Below, piece after piece: positions 46,209 to 55,258 of a DNA stretch of 64,000 nucleotides. The notes below the pieces were generated by a model, which saw only the letters and a list, made by a program, of their open reading frames with translations, had not been told where the DNA came from and searched no databases. The translations under genes were made by a program, and so were the position numbers. The stretch's first letter is position 1. Every line of letters begins with the position of its first letter. The stretch covers positions 1 to 64,000 of the forward strand of contig DHNY01000009.1 in assembly GCA_002409625.1 (NCBI GenBank), in the 5' to 3' direction. Source of the DNA: Anaerolineaceae bacterium UBA5404 (GTDB taxonomy: Bacteria; Chloroflexota; Anaerolineae; Anaerolineales; Anaerolineaceae).

Positions 46209-47732
46209 ATGCTACTTGATGACTTTTCTGAACTCGAAAAAACACGCCATGAAAAAATGTTGCGCCTGCGCGCAGAGGGCACAGAACCTTACCCAACCCG
46301 CTCATCAAAAAATATGAGCAATGCCGAGGCGATCAAGGCTTTTGAGGCCGCCGAAGCCAAAGGCGAGAGCGAAGTACCAGACGTTGTTCTGGCTGGACGC
46401 ATTCGCGCTATCCGCGACATGGGCAAGCTCTGCTTCGCCCACATTGAGGACGGCAGTGGCAAAATTCAGCTTTTCTTGCGTGTAAACGAGCTTGGCGAAG
46501 AAAAAATGGCTGGTTTTATCCGCGATTTTGACATCAGTGACTTCATTGAAGCTTCTGGTTCTCTTACCCGTACCCGCCGGGGTGAAATAACCCTGATGGT
46601 GCATGACTTTAGCATGCTGGCAAAAGCACTTCTGCCCTTGCCCGCCGATAAAGACCAGGTAATCGATGGCGAAACCGTGCGCCACTCCGTGCTCACTGAC
46701 CCAGAAACCCGCTATCGCCAGCGCTACGTTGACCTCGCCGTAAACCCAGAAGTGCGTGAAATCTTTAAGGCGCGCGCGAAAGTGGTCAGCACCGTTCGCG
46801 AATATCTTGACGAACGCGGTTACCTCGAGGTTGAAACGCCCATTTTGCAACCCATTTATGGCGGTGCGGCTGCCAAACCTTTTACCACCTACCACAACCA
46901 ACTTCACCAGGAACTCTTCCTGCGCATTAGCTTTGAGCTGTACCTCAAACGCCTCATCGTGGGCGGTTTGGATCGCGTTTACGAAATCGGCAGAGACTTC
47001 CGCAATGAAGGCGTTTCATTCAAACACAACCCCGAGTTCACCCAGCTTGAACTCTACGAGGCTTATACTGATTACCACGGCATGATGCGCATCGCAGAAG
47101 AAATGATTTCAAAAGCCGCTTTTAAGCTCAATGGCCATTACAAGATCCAGTATGATGGACAAGAAATTGACCTTACGCCACCCTGGCCACGCCTGAGCAT
47201 CCGTCAGGGGCTGATTGATTTCGCCGGCATCGACATTATAGACTACCCCACAATTGAATCATTGGAAACTTTGCTAAAAGAGCGCGAAATCCCCTTTAGA
47301 CCAGGTTCACCCCGCGGCAAGCTGATTGGCATCCTCATGGAAACTTACATCGAGCCTCGCCTCATCCAACCCACCTTCTTGTGCGATTACCCGCGCGATA
47401 TTTCACCGCTGGCTAAAAATGTGCCCGGCGACCCAAGCACCGTTGAGCGTTTTGAAATCTTCATCGGCGGTGTGGAAATGGGCAATGCCTTTACCGAGCT
47501 CAATGACCCCTTAGAGCAAGAAAAACGCTTTATGGAAATGGCAAAAGCCTACGCTGCCGACGACGAAGAACAACATCCCATGGACCATGATTTTGTGCGC
47601 TCCCTGGCTTATGGAATGCCCCCAACCGGAGGTATGGGCATTGGCATTGACCGCTTGGTGATGATGCTCACTGGCAAAAACACCCTAAGGGAAGTTATTC
47701 TCTTCCCGCATTTACGCAAGATTGAAGACTAG
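46209..47732 (+). CDS. lysS: Lysyl-tRNA synthetase, class II
   Basis: A 507-residue class II LysRS. The OB-fold anticodon-binding domain is at about 55-160; the class II motif 2 region is FRNEGVSFKHNPEFTQLE and motif 3 is GMGIGIDRLVMMLTG. AAAGAGG precedes the ATG. Followed 35 bp later by an ECF sigma factor gene. Confidence 0.97.
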   Translation: MLLDDFSELEKTRHEKMLRLRAEGTEPYPTRSSKNMSNAEAIKAFEAAEAKGESEVPDVVLAGRIRAIRDMGKLCFAHIEDGSGKIQLFLRVNELGEEKMAGFIRDFDISDFIEASGSLTRTRRGEITLMVHDFSMLAKALLPLPADKDQVIDGETVRHSVLTDPETRYRQRYVDLAVNPEVREIFKARAKVVSTVREYLDERGYLEVETPILQPIYGGAAAKPFTTYHNQLHQELFLRISFELYLKRLIVGGLDRVYEIGRDFRNEGVSFKHNPEFTQLELYEAYTDYHGMMRIAEEMISKAAFKLNGHYKIQYDGQEIDLTPPWPRLSIRQGLIDFAGIDIIDYPTIESLETLLKEREIPFRPGSPRGKLIGILMETYIEPRLIQPTFLCDYPRDISPLAKNVPGDPSTVERFEIFIGGVEMGNAFTELNDPLEQEKRFMEMAKAYAADDEEQHPMDHDFVRSLAYGMPPTGGMGIGIDRLVMMLTGKNTLREVILFPHLRKIED

Positions 47733-47767
47733 CGAAACGCTGGCTTAAGTCTTGCAACAAATAGGTC

Positions 47768-48379
47768 GTGGACGAAAACTCACTCATTGACCTTGCCCGA
47801 AAAGGTGAGCTTGACGCTTTCAATCAGCTTATCCTGATGTATCAGGATTTGGCATTTAACGTCGCCTATCGCATTATGAATGATGATGAGGCTGCGGCGG
47901 ATGCCACCCAGGAAGCCGTCATCTCCATGTACAAACGGATTGACACCTATCGGGGTGGCTCCTTTAAGGCATGGTTTATGCGTATCGTCACCAACGCCTG
48001 CTATGATGCTTTGCGCTGGCAAAAACGACGACCCGCTGTGGCTTTGGAACCCGAAACAGATGATGGCGAACGCAATGAGTCGCCTGCCTGGCTCGAGGAT
48101 GGCGCCCTCAAACCCGAAGAAACACTCGAAAAAAGCGAGCTTGAAGCCGCGATACAGCATTGTATTGATGAACTTCCCAAAAACTTCAAAACCGTGTTTT
48201 TACTGGTGGATGTTAGCGGCGAAGATTACGAAAGCGCAGCTGAAAGCATTCAAAGACCGGTGGGCACAGTAAAAAGCCGCCTTTCTCGCGCAAGGCAAAA
48301 AATGCAACAATGTTTGCAAGGTTTTGGGGAACTTTTACCCTCTATATTTCGTCTAAACACCGAGGATGATGATGGATAA
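47768..48379 (+). CDS. ECF-type RNA polymerase sigma factor
   Basis: A 203-residue sigma-70-family factor. Region 2 lies at about 15-90 (YQDLAFNVAYRIMNDDEAAA, TYRGGSFKAWFMRIVTN) and region 4 at about 130-185 (ELPKNFKTVFLLVDVSG ... GTVKSRLSRAR). The start is GTG with a weak ribosome site, so its level may be low or coupled to lysS. It overlaps the next membrane protein gene, the usual anti-sigma arrangement. Confidence 0.9.
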   Translation: MDENSLIDLARKGELDAFNQLILMYQDLAFNVAYRIMNDDEAAADATQEAVISMYKRIDTYRGGSFKAWFMRIVTNACYDALRWQKRRPAVALEPETDDGERNESPAWLEDGALKPEETLEKSELEAAIQHCIDELPKNFKTVFLLVDVSGEDYESAAESIQRPVGTVKSRLSRARQKMQQCLQGFGELLPSIFRLNTEDDDG

Positions 48380-49493
48380 GATGCAAAAATTATCACCAAA
48401 GGTGTTTGAGTCATTAAGTGCTTATATTGATGGTCAATTGAGCCCCGAAGAAGCCCAGGCAATTGAGGCTAAATTGGCTGCTTCTATTAAGTTTCAACAG
48501 GCTCATGACCAACTAAAAGCAATGCGCGCTACCGTGCGTGCTATGCCTCAGCGCAAAGCTCCACGCAACTTCATCCTCACCCGTGCCGAAGCCGCCGAAG
48601 CCAAACGAGGACGCAATTGGTCCCGTGCTTTTGGGCTGGCATTTAGCCTGTGTGCCGTACTCCTGGTGACACTTTTTAGCTATGACGGCATGAGCAATCT
48701 TTTAGGCGCAAACAAAAGCGCGTTTGATAGCCCTTCCAACATCGAAATGGCTGCTCCCATGGCTGCAAGTGACTCGGCAGAAGAGATGGCGTCTGAACCC
48801 CGACTCATGTTTGATGAAGTAGAAAGTGAAAAACCTGTTTTACTCAATTGGGTTCCCACTGCAGGCGTGGGCGGTGGTGGAGGCTCCGGTCCAAGGGAGA
48901 TTTGGTCATCAACGCCAGAAGACGAGTCACCGATAGAAATCCAACCTCAGGTCGCTTCGGCGCAGCCGGAACAAGACCCCATTGAAGAAGAGCTCATTCA
49001 TGTTCACATCCACCCAATAAGTGGTGCGGTAACCATTTGCGACCCGATAGACGGTTGCGGTTATGGTTCAAGCAGTGGTGCAGTCAGTGAAAAGGAAAAT
49101 GAGCATTGGGTGAACCCAGATCTTATTTACCTGGATCCTATAACCGGTGAACACAAGCTTTGTGAAAAACCAGGTGCTTGTGGGGAAAGCGCTGGGATTT
49201 TTGCCTCAGGTAAGGGAGCTGACGAATCCAGCGATGAAATCACGCCTTACGAAAGTGCTTTTCCCCTCATTCTTGGTTTGGATCATGAAAATGAAGGTGA
49301 GGTTCTTTCGGTATCACCCAGCATTGAGCATGAAGACCTGGAAGCAAAGCTCTCTGAGCAAGCCGGTGATTATGCAGGCGACGTCGACCATCAGCGCTAT
49401 TTGCAAAATCAATTGAAGCTCTGGCTGAAGATTGGTCTCGCCAGCCTTGCCGCCTTGTTTGCGGTCATCTGGCTGATCATCCGCCGCAGATAA
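48372..49493 (+). CDS. Membrane protein, probable anti-sigma factor with long extracytoplasmic domain
   Basis: A 373-residue protein from the ATG at 48372 (GAGG 6 nt upstream; in-frame ATGs at 48366 and 48369). The first 65 residues resemble the anti-sigma zf-HC2/RseA-like fold (LSAYIDGQLSPEEAQAIEAK), but the zinc His-Cys-Cys set is absent. A first membrane helix lies about residue 82-98, and a second closes the protein (about 350-370). Between them is an acidic Ser/Glu-rich region with two C-x5-C-G modules: SGAVTICDPIDGCGYG and TGEHKLCEKPGACGES, preceded by HVHIH. The 5' end overlaps the sigma gene by 8 bp. Confidence 0.75.
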   Translation: MDKMQKLSPKVFESLSAYIDGQLSPEEAQAIEAKLAASIKFQQAHDQLKAMRATVRAMPQRKAPRNFILTRAEAAEAKRGRNWSRAFGLAFSLCAVLLVTLFSYDGMSNLLGANKSAFDSPSNIEMAAPMAASDSAEEMASEPRLMFDEVESEKPVLLNWVPTAGVGGGGGSGPREIWSSTPEDESPIEIQPQVASAQPEQDPIEEELIHVHIHPISGAVTICDPIDGCGYGSSSGAVSEKENEHWVNPDLIYLDPITGEHKLCEKPGACGESAGIFASGKGADESSDEITPYESAFPLILGLDHENEGEVLSVSPSIEHEDLEAKLSEQAGDYAGDVDHQRYLQNQLKLWLKIGLASLAALFAVIWLIIRRR

Positions 49494-49546
49494 TCCTCTT
49501 TCTCATCAAAATACTCTTATTGCACTGGGGACCTCAATCCCCACTA

Positions 49547-49801
49547 ATGTCGCCTTTATCCGCTTGGCGAGACATCCCGCCGGGCCTTAAATTCCTGATG
49601 TCGCCTTTATCCGCTTGGTGAGGCGTCTCGCCGGGCCTTAATATCCTGATGTCGCCGTTATCCGCTTGGTGAGGCGTCTCGCCGAGCCTTCATTTCCTGA
49701 TGTCGCCGTTATCCGCTTGGCAAGGCGTCCCGCCGAGCCTTAAAATCCTGATGTCACCGTTATCCGCTTGGCAAGGCGTCCCGCCGAGCCTTAAAATCCT
49801 G
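49547..49801. repeat. Five tandem 51-bp repeats
   Basis: Units start at 49547, 49598, 49649, 49700 and 49751. The common core is TCGCCNTTATCCGCTTGGC followed by a hairpin region (GGCGaGGCGtctCGCCgaGCC type). Units differ by a few bases, including paired changes in the stem. Located between the converging anti-sigma and metK genes. Not a coding sequence and not CRISPR: there are no unique spacers. Confidence 0.85.
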
Positions 49802-50029
49802 ATATCGCCGGTGTCCCACCGTGCGACCAAGTCAAGTAAACCCAAACTCCCATTATGCCACTACCAGCTAAGAAACTACTTTGCCCAAAACAAGTGAATT
49901 TGCCTTTTCCCACCTTAAGCCCTACGGTGAGACACCGAGGGCATCGGAACATCAGCAAAGCCTACGGTGAGACACCGAGGGCATCGGAATACTAACATCG
50001 CCGGTGTCCCACCGTGTATACCCTGGCTA
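49802..50029. repeat. Array tail and inverted hairpin copies within the repeat region
   Basis: Contains the tail TCGCCGGTGTCCCACCGTG (hairpin CGGTG-TCC-CACCG) at 49805-49823 and again near 49997-50016. A 29-bp sequence CCTACGGTGAGACACCG... occurs twice at 49921-49949 and 49961-49989 (40-bp period) and resembles the tail in the opposite orientation (CGGTG-AGA-CACCG). Confidence 0.75.
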
Positions 50030-50196
50030 ATGTCGCCTTTATCCGCTTGGCGAGGCGTCTCGCCGAGCCTTATAGTCCTGATGTCGCCTTTATCCGCTTG
50101 GCGAGGCGTCCCGCCGAGCCTTCATATCCTGATGTCGCCGGTGTCCCACCGTGCGACCAAGGCACCTAATCCCAGTCTTCCATTCTGCCATCAACA
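50030..50196. repeat. Second cluster of 51-bp repeats with tail
   Basis: Two further 51-bp units at 50030-50080 and 50081-50131, then a second copy of the tail (50132-50196) that matches the tail at 49802-49866 at most positions (GTGCGACCAAG, then CCATTNTGCCA). Confidence 0.8.
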
Positions 50197-50280
50197 CCTG
50201 ATGGACTTCGTAAAACAAATGAGCCTGCCCAATCGGGCAAGCTCATTGTTTTTCTTCAGGACTAATATACCACTAAAGGC

Positions 50281-51504
50281 TTATATGCCAGCCGCTTTCT
50301 TCAGCGCGTCGACACGATCGGTGCGTTCCCAGGTAAATTCAATATCATCACGGCCAAAGTGACCATAGTTGGAAGTCTGGCGATAGATAGGCTTGAGCAA
50401 ATCCAAATCACGGATCAAAGCACGCGGGCGCAGGTCAAACACTTCTTGCACGATATCCGCCAATTTATCGTCTTCGATAACGCCGGTACCAAAGGTATCC
50501 ACATTCACGCTCAAAGGCTCAGGAATACCAATCGCATACGCAAATTGCAATTCGCAGCGTGTGGCTAAGCCGGCAGCAACGATGTTCTTGGCAACCCAGC
50601 GCGCGGCATAAGCAGCTGTGCGGTCAACTTTTGTTGGATCTTTTCCGCTAAAGGCACCGCCACCATGACGTCCCATACCACCATAAGAGTCACAAATAAT
50701 CTTGCGACCGGTCAAACCGGCATCGCCCATAGGACCACCCACCACAAACCGACCGGTGGGGTTGGTGTAAATGATGGTATCTTCGTCCATCAATTCGGCA
50801 GGGATAACGGGCTTGATCACATGCTCAATCAAACCCTGTCGAATGGTTTCGTTGGAAAGCTCAACGCCTTCAAACTTGTCCGCATGTTGGGTGCTCACCA
50901 AAACGGTGTGCACACGCTTGGGTTTGCCATAAGCGTATTCGATGGTCACCTGGCTCTTGCCATCTGGATACATCCAGGGTAAAGTCTCATTCTTGCGAAC
51001 TTCAGCCATACGACGGGTGAGTTTGTGGGCATAGTAAATGGGCATGGGCATCAAGGTTGGAGTTTCGTCACAGGCGTAACCAAACATCATGCCCTGGTCG
51101 CCAGCGCCACCCGAATTGATATATTCTTCAGAATAGACAACTTCCTCGGTGCGCCCTTTTTGGTCCACACCTTGGGAAATGTCGGGGGATTGTCCTGCCA
51201 AAGCCGTCAAAACACCACAAACTTCAGCATCAAAGCCTTTTTTACCACGGTCATAGCCGATATCTTTGATCACTTCGCGTGCCAGGCTATCGATATCCAC
51301 GAAGCCATTGGTGCCCACCTCGCCAAAAACCATCACATAGCCGGTTTTGGCTGCAGTCTCACAAGCCACGCGACTGTAAGGATCCTGCCTGATCAATTCG
51401 TCCAGCACGGCATCACTAACCTGGTCACAAAGTTTGTCTGGGTGTCCTTCGGTAACAGATTCCGAAGTAAAGAGATACTTGGGCAAATTTGCAAAACTTG
51501 TCAT
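50281..51504 (-). CDS. metK: S-adenosylmethionine synthetase
   Basis: A 407-residue MetK, making S-adenosylmethionine from methionine and ATP. Signatures GAGDQGMMFGYA and GGGAFSGKDPTKVDRTA (P-loop-like) are both present, with the N-terminal TSESVTEGHPDKLCDQ block. GGAGG precedes the ATG. Expression is probably controlled by the SAM-I riboswitch upstream. Confidence 0.98.
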   Translation of the reverse strand: MTSFANLPKYLFTSESVTEGHPDKLCDQVSDAVLDELIRQDPYSRVACETAAKTGYVMVFGEVGTNGFVDIDSLAREVIKDIGYDRGKKGFDAEVCGVLTALAGQSPDISQGVDQKGRTEEVVYSEEYINSGGAGDQGMMFGYACDETPTLMPMPIYYAHKLTRRMAEVRKNETLPWMYPDGKSQVTIEYAYGKPKRVHTVLVSTQHADKFEGVELSNETIRQGLIEHVIKPVIPAELMDEDTIIYTNPTGRFVVGGPMGDAGLTGRKIICDSYGGMGRHGGGAFSGKDPTKVDRTAAYAARWVAKNIVAAGLATRCELQFAYAIGIPEPLSVNVDTFGTGVIEDDKLADIVQEVFDLRPRALIRDLDLLKPIYRQTSNYGHFGRDDIEFTWERTDRVDALKKAAGI

Positions 51505-51528
51505 TAATTAACCTCCTCAGGTTTGAAA

Positions 51529-51552
51529 TAAAAAGCCCCGCGATTGAGGGGC
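51529..51552 (-). terminator. Attenuator terminator of the SAM-I riboswitch
   Basis: On the minus strand, GCCCC ... GGGGC followed by TTTTT lies between the aptamer and metK, so SAM binding can cause early termination. Confidence 0.85.
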
Positions 51553-51572
51553 AAGGATTTTTGGGATTTCTC

Positions 51573-51674
51573 ACCTCTCATCTTCCAGTTTTCCTGTCGG
51601 ATTTGGCACCATGCGGTTAGCTGGTTGCCGAAGCTTCATCGGGCCGGTCCCTCCACTTCTCTGGATAAGAGCAC
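51573..51674 (-). ncRNA. SAM-I riboswitch (S-box)
   Basis: On the minus strand: P1 strands CTCTTATCC and GATGAGAG, then AGTGGAGGGACCGGCCC, GATGAAGCTTCGGCAACC and GGTGCCAAATCC. These are the conserved S-box core blocks in the right order. Located upstream of metK with a terminator hairpin between. The ligand is S-adenosylmethionine by family knowledge. Confidence 0.95.
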
Positions 51675-51787
51675 AAGGCTAAATTGTTAAGCTAATTATA
51701 AACGAAGGGCAAAAATCGTCAAGTCGCCTAGGCATGGCAAGACTTCTACAGGCTAAATCTTATGCTCATCTAAGGTCAAAGCGCCAC

Positions 51788-52174
51788 TTACGCCTTATTA
51801 GGATTCTTGCGCCAATAAGTCTGGATATCCTTCTTGTCTTCGATATTGAAATCAATGATGCGTCCCAGCAGGGCATAATCAACCGGTTTATTCCACGGGA
51901 ATTTGAGGAACATCATGCTGTGTTCATAACCCGCCGCTTTGATTTGTTCAGAAAAATGTTCGATTCCCGCATACTCCGGCGCAGCCGCCAAATGTTTTGA
52001 CGAAACGCTAAAAGCGATGATAAAGGTGCCATGATCGGTGAAATGAGGCGCATTCCAGGCAATTTTTTTGCCCAAATCAGGATAAGTGTCCATCACCCAT
52101 TGCAGAACCTCCTGGGCACGCTCGCGGTGCTCCGGGGTCTTAATTGTCTCAAGCCATTCCATAAAGGTTTCCAT
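51788..52174 (-). CDS. DUF1801 / YdhG-like protein
   Basis: A 128-residue small cytoplasmic protein with the DUF1801 pattern: an N-terminal helix followed by KIAWNAPHF, FSVSSKHLAAAPE and FKFPWNKPVDY-like blocks. The fold is shared with frataxin-like iron chaperones, but function is not established. AAGGAG precedes the ATG. Single gene. Confidence 0.85.
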   Translation of the reverse strand: METFMEWLETIKTPEHRERAQEVLQWVMDTYPDLGKKIAWNAPHFTDHGTFIIAFSVSSKHLAAAPEYAGIEHFSEQIKAAGYEHSMMFLKFPWNKPVDYALLGRIIDFNIEDKKDIQTYWRKNPNKA

Positions 52175-52278
52175 CGCAAACTCCTTTTTATGCGCTAAGC
52201 CTATTTAATTCTAAAACAGTCCTGATCCCATCGCCAATCAGCGCATAGTGTCCGCTAAGCGCAATGCACATTTTATAA

Positions 52279-52302
52279 GCGTGTGGCGAGGACACCACAC
52301 GC
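52279..52302. other. Perfect intergenic hairpin
   Basis: Arms GCGTGTGG / CCACACGC with an 8-nt loop including AGGA. It resembles the GCGTGGTC-AGGA-GACCACGC hairpin at 34729-34748. No T-run follows. The rest of 52175-52500 shows no convincing gene. Confidence 0.5.
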
Positions 52303-52499
52303 CAGATCGTTTAGCTGTGGTTCATCCCCTCCAGCGCAGCGCAGGGACTGCTTGCGCTCCGAGGTGCTTTTCCGAGGAGTTGGGAATTAAAGGGGTGGGT
52401 CTTTTTTTATTTACACCAGAATGACTAATAGATTTCATCAAACACAGGGCGTTCATAAATCATGGCAATGACATTAAAAACTACATTGGATGTTTTCCA

Positions 52500-52533
52500 T
52501 TAAAAAAGCCCCTCGGTTAGCTTCCGAGGGACA
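52500..52533 (-). terminator. Terminator of tRNA-Ser
   Basis: CCCTCGG / CCGAGGG stem followed by GCTTTTTT on the minus strand. Confidence 0.85.
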
Positions 52534-52542
52534 AATATCAGG

Positions 52543-52630
52543 CGGAGAGAGTGGGATTCGAACCCACGGTAGGATGAAATCCTACAACGGTTTTCGAGAC
52601 CGCCCCGTTCAACCGCTCCGGCATCTCTCC
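52543..52630 (-). tRNA. tRNA-Ser (CGA anticodon)
   Basis: 88 nt on the minus strand, 5' GGAGAGATGCCGGAGCGG. The anticodon stem GCGGT / ACCGT holds CTCGAAA, anticodon CGA. A long variable arm (GTAGGATTTCATCCTAC) is typical of tRNA-Ser. Confidence 0.97.
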
Positions 52631-52651
52631 AAGTGCAAGGATTATACTCGA

Positions 52652-54052
52652 TTACAAGTCAAATGTCTGACCTTTTTCAGCATAAATCGGCTCAGGGAAA
52701 CCACCGGCTTCAGCCAGTTTTGCCATAAAAGCTTCCGCGGCAAAAGCTTCACCATGCACTAAAATCAATTTCTCCAAAGACTCTTTGCTTGCCTCGGCGT
52801 AATCCAGCAACATGGTTTGCCCGGCGTGCGCGCTTAGACCCCCAATCGTCACCACCTCAGCTTTGCGGAAAAACGCCTCGCCAAAGATGTGCACCTTGCG
52901 TTCCTGGTCTGCCAAACGGCGTCCCAAAGTATATGGCGCCTGCCAGGAGATAATCAGGATCATATTACGCCCATCTTCAATTGTGTTGCGCAAATGGTGT
53001 AAAATGCGCCCGCTTTCCGCCATGCCCGAAGCCGAGATAATAATCATGGGCTCTTTCCAATCGTTTAAAGCCTTAGACTCATCCACACTCCGCGTAAAGA
53101 TAATGTTATGAAAATCCAAACCCTGCATGCGGTGCTCGGCGATAAACTGCCAGGTCTCGTCATCAAAACACTCAGTGTGCTTGCGGTATAAGTCAGAAGC
53201 GTTGACTGCCAAAGGACTATCCACAATCACCGGGATGTCGGGTATATCGCCTTTTTCAATCGCCTCACTCAGCAAATAAACCAGGTTTTGTGTGCGCCCC
53301 ACTGCAAAAGCCGGCACAATCACCTTGCCACCCCGGCTCACAGTTCGATTAACCGCATCCACAAACTCATCATAAGCATCATAAAGCGACTCATGCGGTT
53401 TATCGCCATAGGTACATTCCATAATCAGGGTGTCCACATTTTCGGGCAGAACCGGGTCACGCAAAATGGGCATATCATTGCGCCCAATGTCACCTGAATA
53501 CCACAAGCGTTTATCCTCACCGGCATCATTTTTATAGTCAAGCACTATTGCGGTTGAGCCCAAAATATGTCCTGCTTCAACCAGGCGTGCCGTGATGCCG
53601 GGGATAGGCTCAAAAGCTACGTCATTCCAAACCATTTTAAAATGTGGCATGGCTTCTATGGCGTCCTTTTGGGTGTAAATGGGCTCCAGCATGGGCTTGT
53701 TTTTATTACGCCGTTTTTTGTTTAGGTAACGGATGTCATATTCCTGGATGTGTCCCGAGTCTCGTAACATAATGTCGGCCAGGTCAACCGTGGCGTTGGT
53801 CGCGTAAATATTGCCTCTAAAACCCTGCTTGACCAGGTTGGGGATGTTTCCGCTGTGATCAATGTGGGCATGTGACAAAATCATGGCGTCTATTTCGGCA
53901 GGATTGAAGGGGAAGTTTAGGTTTGTGTAATAGCTTTCTTCCCGTCTGCCTTGAAAGGTGCCACATTCTAAAAGGAGCTTTTTGCCTCCATGTTCCACCA
54001 GCATCATCGAACCGGTTACCGTTCGTGCTGCGCCAAAAACGGTTAATTTCAT
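52652..54052 (-). CDS. MBL-fold beta-CASP ribonuclease
   Basis: A 466-residue metallo-beta-lactamase-fold protein. The metal motif SHAHIDHSG is at about residues 60-68 and the beta-CASP part has SASGMAESGR and the C-terminal VHGE motif. The closest type is the CPSF/YSH1-like RNA nuclease group found in bacteria and archaea. It probably processes RNA, working with the overlapping RNase D-like gene (ATGA). Confidence 0.88.
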   Translation of the reverse strand: MKLTVFGAARTVTGSMMLVEHGGKKLLLECGTFQGRREESYYTNLNFPFNPAEIDAMILSHAHIDHSGNIPNLVKQGFRGNIYATNATVDLADIMLRDSGHIQEYDIRYLNKKRRNKNKPMLEPIYTQKDAIEAMPHFKMVWNDVAFEPIPGITARLVEAGHILGSTAIVLDYKNDAGEDKRLWYSGDIGRNDMPILRDPVLPENVDTLIMECTYGDKPHESLYDAYDEFVDAVNRTVSRGGKVIVPAFAVGRTQNLVYLLSEAIEKGDIPDIPVIVDSPLAVNASDLYRKHTECFDDETWQFIAEHRMQGLDFHNIIFTRSVDESKALNDWKEPMIIISASGMAESGRILHHLRNTIEDGRNMILIISWQAPYTLGRRLADQERKVHIFGEAFFRKAEVVTIGGLSAHAGQTMLLDYAEASKESLEKLILVHGEAFAAEAFMAKLAEAGGFPEPIYAEKGQTFDL

Positions 54053-55188
54053 CGTCGTATCCTCTCCAGCAAATCTAATATTTGCTTTCCATATCGTTCA
54101 AACCTGAGCGGGTAATCGCTCATCACTTCTTCCAAACTTGCCATGTTGTCTGGATCAACTTTGGCAATTTTCTCCACCATTTCCCGTGCCAGAATAAGAT
54201 TACTCGGCATGCCTTCCTGATGACCAATATTTTTGCGCAAGTCCATAAGGCTTTCAAGACGTTCAAACTGATCTTCTGCAATACGGTGATATGCGGGTCT
54301 GTAAAGTTTTCCTGGGTTTTCTTGCCAGCGCAAAACCGTGTTCACAATCACACTGCCAAAACGTTTAACCTGGTGTGGCGAAAGCACTTTAAGCTGGGAA
54401 AGTTGCGTTAAGGATTGGGGCATCGCAAGGGTAATGGCTACCATGGCCGTATCGCCAAAAATCTTAAAAGGCGGACGGTTGCGTTTTTCTGCTAACATTT
54501 CGCGGGTGTGGTTGAGTGCTTCAAGCAAGCTCATTTCCGAAGCATTCAAGTCGCGACTGCCTTTAACCCGCCACACATCCTCGCCGTGCGCACGCATTGG
54601 AGGCATGTTTTTTGCCATGGCATTGGCATCTTCGTGCAATAAATCCAACCAGCCAATCGCCTCCAAACGAGGCACCAGATAATCACGCAGTTTGATCAAA
54701 AAGTGCGAATCAGCCTGGGCGTAAGCTAACATTTCTTGTTTTAAGGGTCGTTCACCCCAATTAGCGCGTTGAAATTTTTTGGTTAAGACAATGCCAAAAT
54801 ACTTTTCAAGCAGTGTGCCCAAGCCGAGGTTGGTTTCTCCCAGGGCACTGGCAGCCAGCATGGTGTCAAACACATTGTTGAAAACAAAGCCATAATCACG
54901 CTTCAGTGTAGAGATATCATAATCACCGGCGTGCAAGAGTTTCTCAATCGTTTCGTCCGCGATTAACTCGCCTAATGCGCTTAAATCATCAAAGGCAAAG
55001 GGGTCAAGCAGAAAATCCTGTGTTTTTGAAGAAAGCTGAATCAGACAAACGCGTTCCTGGTAAGCAAAAAGACTGTTGGATTCGGTATCAATAGCAATAG
55101 CAGCTTGCCCTTTGAGATGCGCAATCATCTTTTGATAGCGCTCTGTTGTGGTTACCAGCTCAGCTGGTGGCATTGAAGCAATGGGCAT
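54049..55188 (-). CDS. Ribonuclease D-like exonuclease (3'-5' DEDD) with HRDC domains
   Basis: A 379-residue exonuclease from the ATG at 55188 (a frame to 55209 exists). DEDD motifs: AIDTESNS, the second near HAGDYDISTL and the third near YAQADSHFLI. After residue 200 there are HRDC-like helical domains. Acts on tRNA 3' ends in known RNase D proteins. TATAAT lies 6 nt before the ATG, implying a leaderless message. Overlaps the beta-CASP gene by 4 bp. Confidence 0.85.
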   Translation of the reverse strand: MPIASMPPAELVTTTERYQKMIAHLKGQAAIAIDTESNSLFAYQERVCLIQLSSKTQDFLLDPFAFDDLSALGELIADETIEKLLHAGDYDISTLKRDYGFVFNNVFDTMLAASALGETNLGLGTLLEKYFGIVLTKKFQRANWGERPLKQEMLAYAQADSHFLIKLRDYLVPRLEAIGWLDLLHEDANAMAKNMPPMRAHGEDVWRVKGSRDLNASEMSLLEALNHTREMLAEKRNRPPFKIFGDTAMVAITLAMPQSLTQLSQLKVLSPHQVKRFGSVIVNTVLRWQENPGKLYRPAYHRIAEDQFERLESLMDLRKNIGHQEGMPSNLILAREMVEKIAKVDPDNMASLEEVMSDYPLRFERYGKQILDLLERIRR

Positions 55189-55194
55189 GTTTTT

Positions 55195-55230
55195 ATTATA
55201 CACCCGCATTTTAAGATTACAGACTATAAT
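55195..55230. promoter_or_regulatory. Divergent -10 boxes for RNase D-like and dtd genes
   Basis: TATAAT on the minus strand (55195-55200), 6 nt before the RNase D-like ATG, and TATAAT on the plus strand (55225-55230) before dtd. Confidence 0.55.
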
Positions 55231-55258
55231 GAAAAAACTTTAGATACCAGGAGCAACT

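Noticed and set aside
49700..49897. ORF with 17-residue protein repeats (MSPLSAWQG...) in the repeat array
   Set aside because: The 51-bp period is a multiple of three, so any frame looks repetitive; no ribosome site, low plausibility of the protein, and the units have hairpin features. Same for the ORF at 49967-50362.
49547..50131. CRISPR array
   Set aside because: Units are nearly identical along their whole length; no unique spacers of constant length and no cas genes nearby.
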